Shown: in pieces, positions 1 through 7,783 of the stretch
Layout: each line of letters begins with the position of its first letter
Numbering within the stretch: position 1 is the stretch's first letter
From: an uncultured Collinsella sp.
GTDB lineage: Bacteria > Actinomycetota > Coriobacteriia > Coriobacteriales > Coriobacteriaceae
Assembly: GCA_900549555.1 (NCBI GenBank)
Contig: UROO01000019.1
Span: 1-26,856 of the forward strand
Length of the DNA stretch: 26,856 bases
Reading direction: 5' to 3'
Position numbers and translations under genes: made by a program
Notes under the pieces: generated by a model
Told to the model about the DNA's origin: nothing
Databases searched by the model: none
What the model saw: only the letters and a program-made list of their open reading frames with translations

Positions 1-1269
1 GACATGAACAAGGCTGCCGAGATCACTGAGCAGCAAAAGGCTGCCGAGATTGAGCTTGGCGAGGCCAAGGCTGCCTGGACGGCCGAGCTCGATGCGAGCC
101 CGCTCACTATTGACGTGAGCCAGATCGCCGATATCGTGTCCGTGACCTCGGGCGTGCCGGTGTCCTCGCTTACCGAGAGCGAGAGCCGTCGCCTGCTACA
201 GGCCGAAAGCGTGCTCAAGACCCGCATTATCGGCCAGGACGAGGCCGTCGAGGCCGTTGCCAAGGCCGTGCGCCGCAGTCGCTCGCCGCTCAAGGATCCG
301 CGTCGCCCCGGCGGCAGCTTTATCTTCCTGGGCCCCACCGGCACGGGCAAGACCGAGCTCGCCAAGACGCTCGCCGAGTACCTCTTTGGCAGCAAGGACG
401 CGCTCATCAGCTTCGACATGTCGGAGTTCGGCAGCGAGTTCGAGGTCTCCAAGCTTATCGGTAGCCCCCCGGGCTACGTTGGCCATGACGAGGGCGGTCA
501 GCTCACCAAGGCCGTTCGCCGTCATCCGTACTCGGTCGTGCTGTTCGACGAGATCGAGAAGGCGCACCCCGATATCTTCAACATTCTGCTGCAGGTGCTG
601 GAGGAGGGCCGCCTGACCGATAGCCAGGGCAAGACGGTCGACTTCCGTAATACCGTGATCATCATGACGTCCAACGTGGGCGCCCGCGAGATTGCGCAGG
701 ATGCGAGCGTTGGCTTCGGCACCACCGGCGAGCAGGGCCTTACCTCGAGCGAGATTAAGGGCCGTGCAATGGGCGAGCTCAAGCGCCTGTTCCGCCCCGA
801 GCTGCTCAACCGTATCGACGACATCGTGGTGTTCCAGAAGCTTTCGGGCGAGAACCTGACCAAGATCGCGCACCTGCTGGTGGACGACCTGCGTCAGCGC
901 CTGATTGCCAACGGCATGAACATCAAGCTCACCGATGCGGCCTACGACAAGATCGTGGCCGAGGGCACCGACCTCACCAACGGTGCGCGTCCGCTGCGTC
1001 GTGCCATCCAAAAGCTCATCGAGGATCCGCTGTCCGAGGAGCTGCTGGCCGGCGAGTGGGGCGAGGGCGATACCGTCCTGTGCGATGTGGCCGACGGCAA
1101 GTTTGTCTTTAGCCATGGTACGGGCGAGATCCCGGCACCGCGTCCGGCGGGCACGCTCGGTGGCGATACCGCTCCGGCGGCGCCGCACACCGGCAACGCC
1201 GCGCCTGTGAGCAGTGGCGTGAGCTCGGGTCCCGGTGGCATGATGCAAGCCGGTTCCGGCGCGCTGTAA
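1..1269 (+). CDS. clpC: ATP-dependent Clp protease ATP-binding subunit ClpC (5' partial, C-terminal half)
   Basis: AAA+ unfoldase that feeds substrates to the ClpP peptidase in the cytoplasm. The frame is open from the first base (an Asp codon precedes the first ATG), so the N-domain and first ATPase domain lie outside the window. What remains is the end of the middle region (about residues 1-70) and the second ATPase domain. That domain shows Walker A GPTGTGKT near residue 110, Walker B VVLFDEIEKAHPD near 178, sensor 1 TSNVGA near 222 and the sensor 2 segment GARPLRRAI. The tripeptide VGF near residue 237 sits where Bacillus ClpC carries its ClpP-docking loop, which argues for ClpC over ClpB. 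The last 45 or so residues are a Gly/Ala/Pro/Ser-rich tail without recognisable fold. A hairpin terminator follows 20 bases downstream, so it ends its transcription unit. Confidence 0.93.
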   Translation, partial: DMNKAAEITEQQKAAEIELGEAKAAWTAELDASPLTIDVSQIADIVSVTSGVPVSSLTESESRRLLQAESVLKTRIIGQDEAVEAVAKAVRRSRSPLKDPRRPGGSFIFLGPTGTGKTELAKTLAEYLFGSKDALISFDMSEFGSEFEVSKLIGSPPGYVGHDEGGQLTKAVRRHPYSVVLFDEIEKAHPDIFNILLQVLEEGRLTDSQGKTVDFRNTVIIMTSNVGAREIAQDASVGFGTTGEQGLTSSEIKGRAMGELKRLFRPELLNRIDDIVVFQKLSGENLTKIAHLLVDDLRQRLIANGMNIKLTDAAYDKIVAEGTDLTNGARPLRRAIQKLIEDPLSEELLAGEWGEGDTVLCDVADGKFVFSHGTGEIPAPRPAGTLGGDTAPAAPHTGNAAPVSSGVSSGPGGMMQAGSGAL

Positions 1270-1289
1270 AGTGTGAAATAGTCTGAATG

Positions 1290-1322
1290 AAGGGGATGTT
1301 CCAGCTGGGACGTCCCCTTTCT
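1290..1322 (+). terminator. Rho-independent terminator after clpC
   Basis: A 13-bp stem (arms 1290-1302 and 1307-1319, with two G-U pairs) closes a 4-base loop and runs into TTTCT. It lies 20 bases past the clpC stop codon and separates clpC from the toxin-antitoxin promoter. Confidence 0.85.
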
Positions 1323-1324
1323 AG

Positions 1325-1384
1325 TAAATACGGTATTTATCCTAAATGCTATACTTAATTATGGAAAGCGTATAGCAAAAGGAG
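1325..1384 (+). promoter_or_regulatory. Promoter and probable autoregulatory operators of the RelB/PIN module, with ribosome binding site
   Basis: Two inverted repeats stand in front of the antitoxin gene. One is a perfect 15-bp palindrome at 1325-1339 (TAAATAC-G-GTATTTA). The other is GCTATAC (1348-1354) paired with GTATAGC (1370-1376). The left arm of the second overlaps a good -10 hexamer TATACT at 1350-1355; no clear -35 was seen. The Shine-Dalgarno AAAAGGAG at 1377-1384 is five bases from the ATG. Type II antitoxins commonly repress their own promoter through such dyads; that use here is inferred from position. Confidence 0.6.
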
Positions 1385-1389
1385 CCAAC

Positions 1390-1755
1390 ATGTCTATGTC
1401 GATACTAGACTCACGGCCGGTTCAGATGAACGTGCGCATGGATCGCCAGCTCAAGGATGCCGGGGACGCCGTTTTGGCACAGATTGGCATGACGCCGTCG
1501 CAAGCCGTGAGGGAGCTGTGGCAGTATTTGACCGAGAACGGCCATATGCCCGTAAAAAAGAATAATGACGAAGCCCTGCCTGACGACATACGATCGAAGG
1601 CACGTTCATCTCATGTCTCGGAAGGGGCTGCGTTAGTTTCGAGTTTTTACGAACGGTTCTCGATTCAGAGGCCGAGCTCCGATGAAGCCTTCGATTATGA
1701 CGAGTTATACGACCAAATGATGAGCGAGAGATTTAGCGATTGGATCGAATCATGA
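1390..1755 (+). CDS. RelB/DinJ-like antitoxin of a type II toxin-antitoxin module
   Basis: A 121-residue protein whose N-terminal third (about residues 10-50: VQMNVRMDRQLKDAG then IGMTPSQAVRELWQYL) matches the ribbon-helix-helix pattern of RelB/DinJ antitoxins, which bind DNA as dimers. The remaining acidic, less ordered C-terminal part would wrap the toxin. The start is supported by a strong Shine-Dalgarno five bases upstream. Its TGA stop overlaps the ATG of the PIN toxin in an ATGA junction, so the two are translationally coupled. RelB-type antitoxins usually partner RelE/YafQ-fold toxins; here the partner is a PIN nuclease, a mixed pairing. Function is inferred from motif plus neighbour. 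Confidence 0.8.
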   Translation: MSMSILDSRPVQMNVRMDRQLKDAGDAVLAQIGMTPSQAVRELWQYLTENGHMPVKKNNDEALPDDIRSKARSSHVSEGAALVSSFYERFSIQRPSSDEAFDYDELYDQMMSERFSDWIES

Positions 1756-2279
1756 GCGGCGTCGGAACGAAGCATACGCTCAAACTGTTAATAGACACGA
1801 ACGTCTGGCTAGATTACTTTCTTGCTCGTACGAATGCGACCAGGCCGATAGTCGAGCTCTTTTCTCGTGCAGCGGAAGCGGAGGATATCGTCCTCTTCTC
1901 GTCCTCCTTGTCTGTCAAAGACGTCTATTACATCTTGGGAAGGACGATGAAGGCCGACGCCCGCCGTGGGGGAGCTCTCACTCCAGAAGCCATCGCCGGT
2001 GCCGACGAGACGGCGTGGGCGTGCATCCGCCTGATTCGGCAAAAGTCGATTATTGCCTCGGTCGGTGCAGACGAGGTCTTTGATTCGTTTGTGTTCAAAC
2101 AGCATCACAATGACTTTGAGGACGACCTGATGCTGAGCGTTGCCAATCGCATCGACGTCGATTACGTCGTGACGGAGGACAAAAATCTCATTAAACATAC
2201 CAATGGCGTATGCATAAACGTTGATCAAGCGTTGAGGTTGGTTAAAGGGTCCAACGTCCCCTCAGCACGGCCCGTCTAA
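1752..2279 (+). CDS. PIN-domain ribonuclease toxin
   Basis: PIN-domain nuclease of about 175 residues, expected to cleave RNA with a divalent metal when not held by its antitoxin. The first conserved acid is D15 in LLIDTNVWLDYF; further acids are in DFEDDLML (D124/D125) and D143 in VVTEDKNL. This is the usual PIN spacing, though the protein is longer than a typical VapC (about 130 residues) because of a mid-domain insertion around residues 65-105. I chose the ATG at 1752, which overlaps the antitoxin stop (ATGA); an in-frame ATG at 1740 lies inside the antitoxin gene and is less likely. RNA target unknown. Confidence 0.82.
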   Translation: MSGVGTKHTLKLLIDTNVWLDYFLARTNATRPIVELFSRAAEAEDIVLFSSSLSVKDVYYILGRTMKADARRGGALTPEAIAGADETAWACIRLIRQKSIIASVGADEVFDSFVFKQHHNDFEDDLMLSVANRIDVDYVVTEDKNLIKHTNGVCINVDQALRLVKGSNVPSARPV

Positions 2280-2283
2280 CCTG

Positions 2284-2299
2284 CTTTATCTTGATAAAG
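2284..2299. promoter_or_regulatory. Short dyad CTTTATC-TT-GATAAAG upstream of pepD
   Basis: A perfect 7-bp inverted repeat with a 2-base centre, directly after the PIN gene. The 2-base centre is too tight for a terminator loop and no T-run follows, so a protein-binding dyad is the more likely reading. No link to a regulator can be made from sequence. Confidence 0.3.
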
Positions 2300-2427
2300 T
2301 GGCGTTTACTCACCGTTAGCCGATGATGCGAGAGCGCTCGGCGTTTTCGACTGGTTTATGCAAACGAAGTCTGGGAATATACAAGGCGCATGTCTTATTG
2401 TCTAACCAGTTGCGCCAAGGAGGCACC

Positions 2428-3885
2428 ATGGACTACAAGATTATTGGCTACAAACCCGCCCAACTGTTCCATTTCTTTGAGGAGATCAGCGCGATCCCCC
2501 GTGGGTCTGGCAACGAGAAGGGCATCAGCGATTTCCTGGTTGCGTTTGCCAAGGAGCGCGGCCTCGACGTGTACCAGGACGAGGTCTACAACGTCATCAT
2601 TCGCAAGCCCGCATCTGCCGGTGCCGAGAATGCCCCGACCGTGATGTTGCAGGGCCATATCGACATGGTGTGCGACAAGTTAGGCTCCGTTGAGCACGAC
2701 TTTACGACCGATGGTATCGACCTGGTCGTCAAGGATGGTGTCCTTACCGCCAACGGCACCACCCTGGGTGCCGACAACGGCATTGCCGTCGCGCTTATGC
2801 TTACCGTGCTCAACGATGATTCGATTGTCCATCCGGCCCTCGAGTGCGTATTCACCACCGACGAGGAGACTGGCCTGGTCGGCGCCGAGACGCTCGACAA
2901 GTCCCAGATTAGCGCCCGCACCATGATTAACCTTGACTCCGAGGAAGAGGGCGTTGCCACCGTCAGCTGCGCCGGCGGCGTCGTCGTTACCTACACGTGC
3001 CCGATCGCGCGCGAGCACAAGACCGGTAGCACCCTCACGCTCGACATCTCCGGCCTGCTGGGCGGTCACTCCGGCTCCGACATCAACCTGGAGCGCGGCA
3101 ACGGCAACCTCATCATGGCCCGCATCATCGACCGCCTGATGGTCGCCGGCGAGCCCGCCATCGTCAGCTTTAACGGCGGCACTAAGGACAACGCCATCAA
3201 CCGTGAGTGCAAGGCCGAGCTGGTTTACGCCGACCACGCTGCCGCCGAGGCCGCGGCCCAGATCGCAAAGGACATCATCGCCGACGTCACTGCCGAGCTC
3301 GAGGTCTTCGACCCCGGCTTTACCTGCACCGTCGAGATTGCCGACGACGCCGAGGTCGAGGCAATGGACCAGAAGTCCGCGCTCGCCCTCATCCGCGCCC
3401 TGCGTCTTGCCCCTAACGGCGTGATTCGCCGCAACGTCGCCACCGACGGCTCCGTCGAGGTTTCCTCCAACATCGGTGTGGTTGCCACCTCTGACGACGA
3501 GGTCAAGATCATGCTGTCCCCGCGCTCTTCGATCACCTCGCTGCAGAACGAGTTCAAGGACCGCCTGCAGACGCTGGCCGATGTCCTGGGCTTCGACGCC
3601 AAGTTCGAGTTCGAGTATCCCGGCTGGAGCTATGCCGAGCATTCGCCGGTCCGCGACGTCTTTGTCGAGAGCTATCGCGAGCTCTTTGGCTCCGAGCTGC
3701 GCATCGAGTCCATTCACGCCGGCCTTGAGTGCGGCCTGTTTGTCGAGGCCCTGCACGGCCTGGACGCCATCGCCGTGGGCCCGACGCTCTCCGATGTCCA
3801 CACCCCGGACGAGAGCATGGAGCTCGCTTCTGCCGAGCGCTTCTACGAGCTGCTCATCGACGTCCTCAAGCGCCTCGCTGCGTAA
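2428..3885 (+). CDS. pepD: Aminoacyl-histidine dipeptidase PepD (M20 family)
   Basis: Cytosolic dinuclear-zinc dipeptidase of 485 residues that hydrolyses Xaa-His and related dipeptides. The M20 metal-site segments are present in order: MLQGHIDMV (His and Asp), LGADNGIAVA (bridging Asp), FTTDEETGLVGAE (catalytic Glu and metal Glu), MINLDSEEEG (Asp) and the late SDVHTPDE (His). The length is normal for PepD. The open frame runs further upstream, but the ATG at 2428 is preceded by a strong AAGGAGG (2417-2423) and begins MDYKIIGYKPAQLFHFFEEI, which matches the family N-terminus. It stands alone between the toxin module and the convergent hipA, with its own terminator. Confidence 0.93.
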   Translation: MDYKIIGYKPAQLFHFFEEISAIPRGSGNEKGISDFLVAFAKERGLDVYQDEVYNVIIRKPASAGAENAPTVMLQGHIDMVCDKLGSVEHDFTTDGIDLVVKDGVLTANGTTLGADNGIAVALMLTVLNDDSIVHPALECVFTTDEETGLVGAETLDKSQISARTMINLDSEEEGVATVSCAGGVVVTYTCPIAREHKTGSTLTLDISGLLGGHSGSDINLERGNGNLIMARIIDRLMVAGEPAIVSFNGGTKDNAINRECKAELVYADHAAAEAAAQIAKDIIADVTAELEVFDPGFTCTVEIADDAEVEAMDQKSALALIRALRLAPNGVIRRNVATDGSVEVSSNIGVVATSDDEVKIMLSPRSSITSLQNEFKDRLQTLADVLGFDAKFEFEYPGWSYAEHSPVRDVFVESYRELFGSELRIESIHAGLECGLFVEALHGLDAIAVGPTLSDVHTPDESMELASAERFYELLIDVLKRLAA

Positions 3886-3940
3886 AGGTCGCATTGACGG
3901 CGATCCAAAACCTTTGCTGATGGATTGCAAATGACATTAC

Positions 3941-3988
3941 GAGAGGGGGCACCCGAGCTTTTGCGACGGGTGCCCCCTCTCTTCTTTT
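3941..3988 (+). terminator. Rho-independent terminator after pepD
   Basis: A perfect 15-bp stem (3941-3955 with 3967-3981) with an 11-base loop, followed by TTCTTTT. It lies between pepD and the convergent hipA stop codon. Confidence 0.92.
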
Positions 3989-4012
3989 AAGAAATGGGTA
4001 ATTGATTGGCGT

Positions 4013-5317
4013 CTAGCCCATATCCGCCTTGATGAGGTCGAGGGTGCGCTGGCAGTTTTCGCAGACGGGGCCGAGCATATGCTCGCGCAGGTCCGCCATG
4101 CCGGGCAGGTCGGCGTATTCGTTCATGACCTCTTCCATACAAATGGGTACTTCGTAGGCGAGGTCCATCATGGTCGCAAAGCAAAACTTCTCGGATAGCC
4201 CGGCATCGGTGAGCGCCGTCTCCAGCGCGGGGTCGCCCATACCGTGGTATCGGCGGATAGCGCCTGGACCGATGCGCCCCACACGATTTTCGCCGCCAAC
4301 GCTCATGGCAAGGCGTGCCCGGCGGCGCATGCGCTCATACGCCAAACCCGACGCGACATCGTACATACGAGCCATCATGGCCGTGCCGCCGTTTCCGAGT
4401 AGCAGGGAATAGTTTTTCGCATGCGCATCCGGTGCGCCGATAATGGCGTTGAAGAACAGTATCTGCGTAAACAGATACAGGTTAAGTTGATGGTGGCTCG
4501 TGTTTACGAGGAGCTCTTGAATATCGCGGGTGGTCGGGCCGCCGTCTGCCGTGTACTTTTGGGCGGGCATCACCCCAAGTGCCTGACAGAGGTCTTCTTG
4601 ATGTAGGCGCCTGGTCGTTCCGTCTTCGACTTTCACGCGGTCATAGCGCTCAACAATGAGGGCAGGTTCGTCCTCAAACATACGATATTCGACGTTTGCC
4701 GTTGCGATACCGGCGCGCTGGGCGCTTTTCATGCAGACAAACTCATTGAGAGCCTCGAGTTTAAATCCGATAACGCCATTTTTGAAAATATGCGTCGTGG
4801 GCGAGGAGCCCACACATTCGCACCAGCGACCGTCTATGAGCGCGAGAACGAACTTGCCCTGATTGCCTCCGAGTGACCAACTTTCATCTAGGCCCATCCA
4901 GGATGCATTGCGGTCATCTCTGATTGACTTGAGACGCAGCGCAATCTCGTGATCGCCTATAGGGCGGTATTCGCTGGTGCGATGCAGGACGGCGTTGACG
5001 TCTTCTTCGGCACAAAACTGCACTCCACCCGGACAGTCAAGTCCGATATGGCTGAGTAGCGCAACGGCATTGTTGGGTCTAACGTCGAATTCGGCAGCAA
5101 TCGCTTTTCGCTGATCCTCGCTGTCGGGTAGAAGGCCAAACAGGTACGGATTCATGACCTGTTGTCCGTATGTGCGATTCGATACGGGTATGTTGGTCGA
5201 TAGGGCTGGCCCGTCATAGTCATGATCGTAGGTAAAGCTGATAAGACCGTTCTCATCTTGCGTGAGCGTTCCCGCAGGTACGCCGCAAATAATGGTCCGA
5301 AGTGATGTTCTGGCCAT
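4013..5317 (-). CDS. hipA: HipA-family serine/threonine kinase toxin
   Basis: Full-length HipA-type kinase (434 residues). Family members phosphorylate a translation component (GltX in E. coli) and induce dormancy. An N-terminal subdomain (to about residue 105, with FGLLPDS) is followed by the Ser/Gly-rich nucleotide loop SLGGNQGKF (S148-F156), then D297 and N302 in APDAHAKN, and D320 in MYDVAS. The spacing D297-N302-D320 is identical to the E. coli HipA catalytic set D309-N314-D332, so the kinase should be active. S148 corresponds to the autophosphorylated S150. It starts three bases after the hipB stop on the same strand. The kinase target in this organism is not evident. Confidence 0.92.
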   Translation of the reverse strand: MARTSLRTIICGVPAGTLTQDENGLISFTYDHDYDGPALSTNIPVSNRTYGQQVMNPYLFGLLPDSEDQRKAIAAEFDVRPNNAVALLSHIGLDCPGGVQFCAEEDVNAVLHRTSEYRPIGDHEIALRLKSIRDDRNASWMGLDESWSLGGNQGKFVLALIDGRWCECVGSSPTTHIFKNGVIGFKLEALNEFVCMKSAQRAGIATANVEYRMFEDEPALIVERYDRVKVEDGTTRRLHQEDLCQALGVMPAQKYTADGGPTTRDIQELLVNTSHHQLNLYLFTQILFFNAIIGAPDAHAKNYSLLLGNGGTAMMARMYDVASGLAYERMRRRARLAMSVGGENRVGRIGPGAIRRYHGMGDPALETALTDAGLSEKFCFATMMDLAYEVPICMEEVMNEYADLPGMADLREHMLGPVCENCQRTLDLIKADMG

Positions 5318-5320
5318 TGG

Positions 5321-5791
5321 CTATTTCCCGTCAGGCTTTGGTTGGACAGATGCGTTTGCGGCAATCGAGACTCCGAGATTGGACATGGCGAAATCTGCGA
5401 AGGCTTTGTCGTAGAGCTCGGACGTAAAGGGGGCGTCTGCAAGAACCGAAATGGCGGCGCAGCGATGGTGGCTATGAGAGGGACGTTGAGTGTGATGACG
5501 CCTGGGGATGCTGCGAGGCAGCGGATTGGCATGCGGGGCGTCGACTGGTCGCTCGTTTTTTGCTTCGCCGATATCCCCTTGAGCGGCGAGTGCCAGTCCA
5601 AGAGCATTGAAAATCGTCAGCAACTTGTCGAGTCGAATGCCAGTGGCATCTCCTAGCTCGAGCGATGCGAGCAGGCGCTCCGAAACACCGGCTTTTTTAG
5701 CGAGGGCCGCACGGGTGATTCCCTGTGACTCGCGTGCCTGGCGCACGTAGATGCCAGCTTGGCGCGGCGTGGTGATGGGAAGGGTATCCAC
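5321..5791 (-). CDS. hipB: HipB-like Xre-family antitoxin and repressor
   Basis: A 156-residue protein with a Cro/C1-type helix-turn-helix over about residues 12-68 (IYVRQARESQGITRAALAKK then VSERLLASLELG). It would neutralise HipA and repress the hipBA promoter. The start is GTG at 5791 with Shine-Dalgarno AGGAG six bases upstream (complement of 5798-5802). The C-terminal 80 residues are longer than in E. coli HipB (88 residues in all): a His/Arg/Pro-rich linker followed by a helical segment (FTSELYDKAFADFAMSNLG) that may contact HipA. hipA follows after three bases. Confidence 0.87.
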   Translation of the reverse strand: MDTLPITTPRQAGIYVRQARESQGITRAALAKKAGVSERLLASLELGDATGIRLDKLLTIFNALGLALAAQGDIGEAKNERPVDAPHANPLPRSIPRRHHTQRPSHSHHRCAAISVLADAPFTSELYDKAFADFAMSNLGVSIAANASVQPKPDGK

Positions 5792-5804
5792 GGCAATCTC
5801 CTAA

Positions 5805-5875
5805 CGTGCAGACTTTTGCATATCAGTATGACATGCAAAAGTCTGCACGAAAAGGCCTTATGCAAAACTCTGCAT
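5805..5875 (-). promoter_or_regulatory. hipBA operator array (three copies)
   Basis: A perfect 17-bp inverted repeat, CGTGCAGACTTTTGCAT at 5805-5821 against ATGCAAAAGTCTGCACG at 5833-5849, with an 11-base spacer. A third copy (ATGCAAAACTCTGCA, 5860-5874) differs in one base of 15 and has the orientation of the second. The first copy abuts the hipB Shine-Dalgarno. This is where HipB-type repressors bind, so autoregulation is a fair inference. Confidence 0.8.
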
Positions 5876-5915
5876 GAGACTTCCACGTTGACGTTGAGCT
5901 TATGAGAGGCGTTTT

Positions 5916-6494
5916 TTATATCGCGAGGATCCCCAGATGCTCAAGCAGAATCTTGAGGCCGATGAGGATGAGCACGACGCCGCCCACGATGGTGGCAGGC
6001 TTTTCGTAGCGCGCGCCAAAGGTATGGCCGATCGCCACGCCGGCGATGGAGAAGATAAAGGTTGTGATGCCTATAAGCGATACAGCGGGCACGATGTCAA
6101 CCGAGAGCGCCGCAAACGAGATGCCTACGGCCAGGGCGTCAATCGAGGTGGCAATGGCGAGAACCAGGTATTCTACCAGGTCAATCTTCTCGGCATTCTT
6201 GTTGTCGCTCTCGTCCTCGTCCTCGGTAAAGGCCTCCCACAGCATCTTGCCGCCGATGAAGGCCAAAAGGATAAAGGCGATCCAATGGTCGATGGGCCCG
6301 ATGATGTCCATGAATTGACTGCCGAGCGCCCATCCGATCACGGGCATGCCGGCCTGAAAGCCGCCAAAGAACAGGCCGAGCACCACGGCGACTTTAAGGT
6401 TGATCTTTTTCATGCCGAGACCCTTGCAGATGGAAACGGCAAAGGCGTCCATCGAAAGGCCAACGGCGAGCAACACGAGCTCTGCGAGTCCCAT
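5916..6494 (-). CDS. mntP: Manganese efflux pump MntP
   Basis: A 192-residue polytopic membrane protein that exports Mn2+. It shows the MntP pattern: an N-terminal helix with LSMDAFAVSICKG and a matching internal repeat with IATSIDALAVGISFA. The two Asp-containing motifs are those needed for transport in the family. Six hydrophobic helices fit the length, with an acidic cytosolic loop (EDEDESDNKN) between helices 3 and 4. The start is ATG at 6494, eight bases after AGAGGGAG. A candidate manganese riboswitch overlaps this start. hipB follows on the same strand after 124 bases with no clear terminator between them, but hipBA has its own operators. Confidence 0.93.
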   Translation of the reverse strand: MGLAELVLLAVGLSMDAFAVSICKGLGMKKINLKVAVVLGLFFGGFQAGMPVIGWALGSQFMDIIGPIDHWIAFILLAFIGGKMLWEAFTEDEDESDNKNAEKIDLVEYLVLAIATSIDALAVGISFAALSVDIVPAVSLIGITTFIFSIAGVAIGHTFGARYEKPATIVGGVVLILIGLKILLEHLGILAI

Positions 6495-6556
6495 AGTCTG
6501 GCTCCCTCTCTGCGGGCGAGCCCGATTACGCGACTACTCCCTCATTTATATGAGAC
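6488..6556 (-). promoter_or_regulatory. Candidate yybP-ykoY-type manganese riboswitch overlapping the mntP start
   Basis: On the minus strand the mntP leader contains GGGAGUAG (complement of 6534-6541) and, near the start codon, GCCAGAC. These resemble the two conserved loop motifs of yybP-ykoY RNAs (GGGGAGUAGC and GCGAGAC). An 8-bp stem encloses them: GUCUCAUA (complement of 6549-6556) pairs fully with UAUGGGAC (complement of 6488-6495), which contains the AUG itself. An inner hairpin CGGGC-UC-GCCCG lies between. The element is about 69 nt, shorter than typical members, so this is a candidate. Known use of this class in front of mntP genes supports it. Confidence 0.45.
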
Positions 6557-6715
6557 CCGATGCTACCACATGAGCAGGCAAAAGAGCCCCGTCCCAAATG
6601 AGCTACCTAAGCGGTGTTCGCTCATTCTGTAAGCATCGGATTTCGTGGCTGCTGCGGGGACAAACCGTGAGAAACTATTTAGCGTTTATGGAGCGTATAC
6701 GATGGGAGCGATGCC

Positions 6716-7783
6716 TTGGATAAGAACGAGCTGCAAAAGCGTATGGAACAGGCCATCCGCCTGACGGCACCTGGTCAGCCGATCCGCACCGCCCTCGACA
6801 TGATCATCGCCGGTCACCTGGGCGCCCTTATCTGCGTCGGCGACACCGAAAACGTGCTCGCTGCCGGTAACGACGGCTTCCCGCTCAACATTTCGTTCAC
6901 TTCGAACCGTCTGTTCGAGCTCTCCAAGATGGACGGTGCCATCGTCATCGACGGTGACCTCACCCAGATCCTGCGCGCCAACTTCCACCTCAATCCCGAT
7001 CCCTCGCTTGCCACGAGCGAGACGGGTATGCGTCACCGCACCGCCGCTCGCATGTCGGTGCTCACGGATGCCATCGTGATCTCGGTCTCGGCCCGTCGTG
7101 CCGTTGTCAACGTGTACGTTCACGGCAAGAGCTACGAGATCCAGCCCGTTACCACCATCATGAGCTCGGTCAACCAACTCGTCGCCACGCTCCAGACCAC
7201 CCGTCAGTCGCTCGATCGCTCCCTGCTGCGCCTGACGGCCCTCGAGCTCGACGACTACGTTACACTCGCCGACATTACCGGTATTTTCTCGAGCTTCGAG
7301 ATCATGCAGCAGGCAAAGACCGAGCTTAAGGATTGCATTGTCAAGCTGGGCAACCAGGGCAAGCTCGTGCAGATGCAGCTCGAGCAGCTCGCCGGCTCCA
7401 GCATGGATACCGAGTACGACCTGATGATTCGCGACTACGCGAGCGACTCCTCCGAGGTAAACGCCGAGAAGATTCGCGCTGAGCTTGCCCGTATGACGCC
7501 CAAGGACCTGTCCGACCCACAGCATGTGGCGGCGGTTCTGGGTTACGACGACCTGGACGAGGACTCCGTCATGACGCCGCTGGGCCTGCGCACGCTTTCG
7601 CGCGTGTCCGTCGTGCGCGACGGCGTGGCCGAGAAGATTGTCGACGAGTACGGCTCGCTGCAGGAACTCATGGACGACATCAGCGAGGATCCGGAGCGCC
7701 TGGGCGACTTTGGCGTTAACAACCCTGCCATTCTTGCGGACTCCCTGTACCGCATGAAGGGCACCAAACAGGGGAACGCATAA
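6716..7783 (+). CDS. disA: DNA integrity scanning diadenylate cyclase DisA
   Basis: Makes the second messenger c-di-AMP from two ATP and couples this to DNA branch sensing. At 355 residues it is family length. The N-terminal DAC domain carries the catalytic DGA (73-75, in KMDGAIV) and RHRTA (106-110) motifs at nearly the positions known for Thermotoga DisA. A helical spine and a C-terminal HhH DNA-binding domain (about 290-345) follow. The start is TTG at 6716, seven bases after GGGAG; the nearby ATG triplets are in other frames and soon hit stops. It heads the operon disA-ispD-ispF-cysS-rlmB-yacP; its stop TAA shares one base with the ispD ATG. radA, the usual upstream partner, is missing here. 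Confidence 0.95.
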   Translation: MDKNELQKRMEQAIRLTAPGQPIRTALDMIIAGHLGALICVGDTENVLAAGNDGFPLNISFTSNRLFELSKMDGAIVIDGDLTQILRANFHLNPDPSLATSETGMRHRTAARMSVLTDAIVISVSARRAVVNVYVHGKSYEIQPVTTIMSSVNQLVATLQTTRQSLDRSLLRLTALELDDYVTLADITGIFSSFEIMQQAKTELKDCIVKLGNQGKLVQMQLEQLAGSSMDTEYDLMIRDYASDSSEVNAEKIRAELARMTPKDLSDPQHVAAVLGYDDLDEDSVMTPLGLRTLSRVSVVRDGVAEKIVDEYGSLQELMDDISEDPERLGDFGVNNPAILADSLYRMKGTKQGNA

